Origin: PVC group bacterium (ex Bugula neritina AB1)
GTDB taxonomy: Bacteria; GCA-001730085
DNA length: 8,072 nt
Assembly (NCBI GenBank): GCA_001730085.1
Contig: MDLB01000037.1
Span: 1-8,072, forward strand
Direction of reading: 5' to 3'
Shown: positions 6,601 to 8,072 of the stretch, in pieces
Layout: every line of letters begins with the position of its first letter
Position numbering within the stretch: the first letter of the stretch is position 1
The notes under the pieces: generated by a model
Seen by the model: the letters and a program-made list of their open reading frames with translations, nothing else
Told to the model about the DNA's origin: nothing
Database searches by the model: none
Translations under genes and position numbers: made by a program

Positions 6601-7325
6601 TGGTCTATTCAGACCCATGCTCCATTAAGAACCTTGCTATCGATGAGATGCTTTTCTTAAAAACCATTTCATCGGGAATCCCTTATATCCGGATCTGGGA
6701 ACAACCTGCTTTAGCTATCTACATAGGGATCAGTCAGCGTTGGAAAAAAGAAGTTTATCAGGAGCGCTGTCTTAAAGATCGCGTTCCGATTATACGTCGT
6801 TTTAGTGGCGGAGGTGCTGTTATTCAACACAAAGGCAATATAAACTATACGCTCACTTTACCTATCGGTTTCTTTGAAGCCTGTCGTAATATTTCCAAAT
6901 CTTACCTCTTTATTTTAAACTTTCTTAATGATATTTTTCGCCCGTTAGGTTTATCTTTAGACCTTTTTGGATATTCAGATTTTTGCCTAAACGGTTATAA
7001 AGTGTCAGGAAACTCACAAGCACGCCGTAAACAAGTTGTTTTATGTCATGGAACCCTTTTAACCGTACCTCATATTTCACTTATCACGCATTATTTAAGA
7101 GAGCCTAAAGTTCAACCCGCTTATAGAAAAAAGAAGAGCCATGCAAACTTTGTTAGTGATCTTAAATCTGAAGGATACACTCTTGATTTTCAAACATTCT
7201 CTCATTTGATAAAAGAAAGCTCTTACATTGAAAAAAACATATCCTTAACAGATGAAGATCATGCGCTATCCGACAAATATGTACAAGATAAATATTCTCA
7301 AAATACATGGAATTTCAAGTTTTAA
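6579..7325 (+). CDS. lplA: Single-domain lipoate-protein ligase A family protein
   Basis: This BPL/LplA-type cofactor transferase probably attaches lipoate (or octanoate) to GcvH. The product is 248 residues. It has NLAIDEMLFL (18-27), RRFSGGGAV (73-81), KGNINYTL, and GYSDFCLNGYKVSGNSQARR with the expected catalytic lysine at Lys141, followed by HGTLL (157-161). A typical REPKVQPAYR segment follows at 174-183. Cys144-type or LipM-type octanoyltransferase chemistry is less likely, because the LipM nucleophilic Cys position is not evident. It lacks the roughly 80-residue C-terminal accessory domain of E. coli LplA (338 aa), so adenylation may need a partner, or it may use preactivated or ACP-bound substrate. 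The ATG at 6579 lies inside gcvPB and has no clear ribosome site. A GTG at 6600, overlapping the gcvPB stop (TAGTG), would remove seven residues and is a real alternative. Its position as last gene suggests dedicated lipoylation of GcvH. Confidence 0.85.
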   Translation: MDTKFDLVVYSDPCSIKNLAIDEMLFLKTISSGIPYIRIWEQPALAIYIGISQRWKKEVYQERCLKDRVPIIRRFSGGGAVIQHKGNINYTLTLPIGFFEACRNISKSYLFILNFLNDIFRPLGLSLDLFGYSDFCLNGYKVSGNSQARRKQVVLCHGTLLTVPHISLITHYLREPKVQPAYRKKKSHANFVSDLKSEGYTLDFQTFSHLIKESSYIEKNISLTDEDHALSDKYVQDKYSQNTWNFKF

Positions 7326-7449
7326 TATATTGAGACCATTGAAAAATATCCGATAAGCTTTCTTCCCCTTTATTCCATCAAGTACTATTATTAACCGTTC
7401 TTTTGATTTATATTTTTTCTTATTCATTTCCATGTTCTCCTTATTATTA
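7326..7449. other. Short intergenic gap between lplA and the downstream IS
   Basis: These 124 nt are AT-rich and non-coding. The only symmetry I see is TTTCAA (7314-7319) with TTGAAA (7337-7342), a 6-bp stem with a long loop, too weak to call a terminator. No strong intrinsic terminator for the gcv operon is visible before the insertion sequence. Confidence 0.5.
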
Positions 7450-7459
7450 GAAACCTCTG
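7450..7459 (+). repeat. Left terminal inverted repeat core of the downstream IS
   Basis: GAAACCTCTG is the exact reverse complement of 300-309. It lies 86 nt before the transposase start codon, a suitable position for a left IS end. The few bases on its outer side (TTATTA) cannot be tested as a target duplication because the other end is off the window. Confidence 0.6.
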
Positions 7460-7527
7460 CACTAAAATAAAAAAAGTATAAAAGTTAAGACTATTAAAGA
7501 GAAAAAATAGATAAAATAGATAGATAT

Positions 7528-7534
7528 AGAGGGG
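7528..7534 (+). promoter_or_regulatory. Shine-Dalgarno site of the transposase gene
   Basis: AGAGGGG lies 11 nt before ATG 7546. It supports 7546 as the original start of the now broken transposase. Confidence 0.55.
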
Positions 7535-7545
7535 AAAAAGTACAA

Positions 7546-8072
7546 ATGAGTTTTGTAAGCTATGAAGCATATGAACGTTTTGCAAAAAGAAATCCAACGC
7601 TCCATAAAATTTTAGAAATAATAGAGTGGAAAGAAATAGAAGAATTTTAAAAAAACGCTTTTCCAAGTCAAGCTAGAGGGCAGATCCCTTTTGATCCAGT
7701 ATGTATGTTTAAAGCTACTCTTTATAGGGCAGTGGTATAGTTTAAGCGATCCAGAACTAGAGAAGCGATTGTCCTTAAACTTAGATTTTATAGCCTTTGT
7801 AGGACTTGATGAAGCTCCTGATGAAACGACATTATGTCGCTTTCGCAACAGACTCATTTCCAATAATCTTCTGGAAGCTTTACTCGAAATGATAAATCTT
7901 CAACTTGAAGAAAAACAACTTAAGGTAAAAACAGGCTCTATTGTCGACGCAACTCTTATTCAATCAGCTTGTCATCCAAGAAAGACCATAGAAACAATAC
8001 CCGAAGACCGTAAAGAGTTAGATTCTTCTGAAAATTCTAAAAACATTAAAATCTCTTATTCTAAAGATGAAA
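7546..8072 (+). pseudogene. IS5-family-like transposase, broken by a stop and a frameshift, 3' end missing
   Basis: The frame from ATG 7546 gives MSFVSYEAYERFAKRNPT and onward, then meets TAA at 7648-7650 after 34 codons, where TTA (Leu) would fit. The same frame continues with FPSQARGQIPFDP and MFKATL up to about 7722. Similarity then moves to another frame from GGG at 7727, giving GQWYSLSDPELEKRLSLNLD, FVGLDEAPDETTLCRFRNRL and GSIVDATLIQSACHP. The last contains the likely first catalytic Asp (codon 7946-7948). The PDETT(L)CRFRNRL and GxIVDATxI motifs are characteristic of IS5-type DDE transposases. One extra base in TTTATA at 7721-7726 would explain the shift. Two independent lesions point to decay rather than programmed frameshifting. 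The remaining catalytic region lies outside the window. Confidence 0.8.

Larger units (their letters stand above)
7450..8072 (+). mobile_element. 5' part of an IS5-family-like insertion sequence (partial, runs off window)
   Basis: It begins with the inverted repeat core at 7450-7459, followed by a leader of about 86 nt containing an A-rich stretch and TATAAA near 7478, then a transposase gene reading rightward. The orientation is the same as the upstream partial element. The broken transposase implies that this copy cannot move by itself and depends on a transposase from another copy. Confidence 0.72.

Noticed and set aside
7424-7863. Two minus-strand open frames (7424-7666 and 7612-7863)
   Set aside because: They are Phe/Leu/Ser-rich antisense readings of the A-rich IS leader and the broken transposase, whose sense-strand protein motifs are clear.

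Overview
The window is AT-rich, codes on the + strand throughout, and looks like a Gram-negative, probably host-associated bacterium. The clues are an AsmA-like envelope protein, low-GC codon use, degenerate insertion sequences, and a lipoate ligase of the scavenging type. The gene set (split gcvPA/gcvPB, gcvT-gcvH first, lplA last) would suit a chlamydia-like or similar intracellular lineage. No marker gene is present, so this placement is only a guess.

Layout. Positions 1-309 are the 3' end of an IS5-family-like insertion sequence: the last 48 codons of a transposase, about 150 nt of non-coding tail, and a terminal inverted repeat core at 300-309. An AT-rich gap (310-505) follows. Next comes an AsmA-like membrane-anchored protein (506-2251). 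After 28 nt there is a tight gcv operon: gcvT (2280-3380), gcvH (3380-3772), gcvPA (3782-5137), gcvPB (5137-6600) and a single-domain lipoate-protein ligase (6579-7325). Most junctions overlap (TAATG twice, 22 nt before lplA) or are nearly touching. A 124-nt gap leads to the left end of a second IS5-like element (inverted repeat core 7450-7459). Its transposase (7546 onward) is broken by an in-frame stop and a frameshift and runs off the window.

How the genes work together. GcvPA/GcvPB decarboxylate glycine and load the aminomethyl group onto the lipoyl arm of GcvH. GcvT passes the one-carbon unit to tetrahydrofolate. The ligase probably supplies the lipoyl group on GcvH Lys65. The L-protein (lipoamide dehydrogenase) is not here and would have to come from elsewhere, normally the pyruvate or oxoglutarate dehydrogenase locus.

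The most noteworthy observation is that the whole 7.1-kb gene block lies between two similarly oriented IS5-like ends whose inverted-repeat cores are exact complements (10 bp). This layout resembles a composite transposon or an IS-bounded genomic island. I see no evidence of an undescribed defence, RNA or repeat system. The genes are recognisable, and the open questions are mobility, lipoylation and the AsmA-like neighbour.
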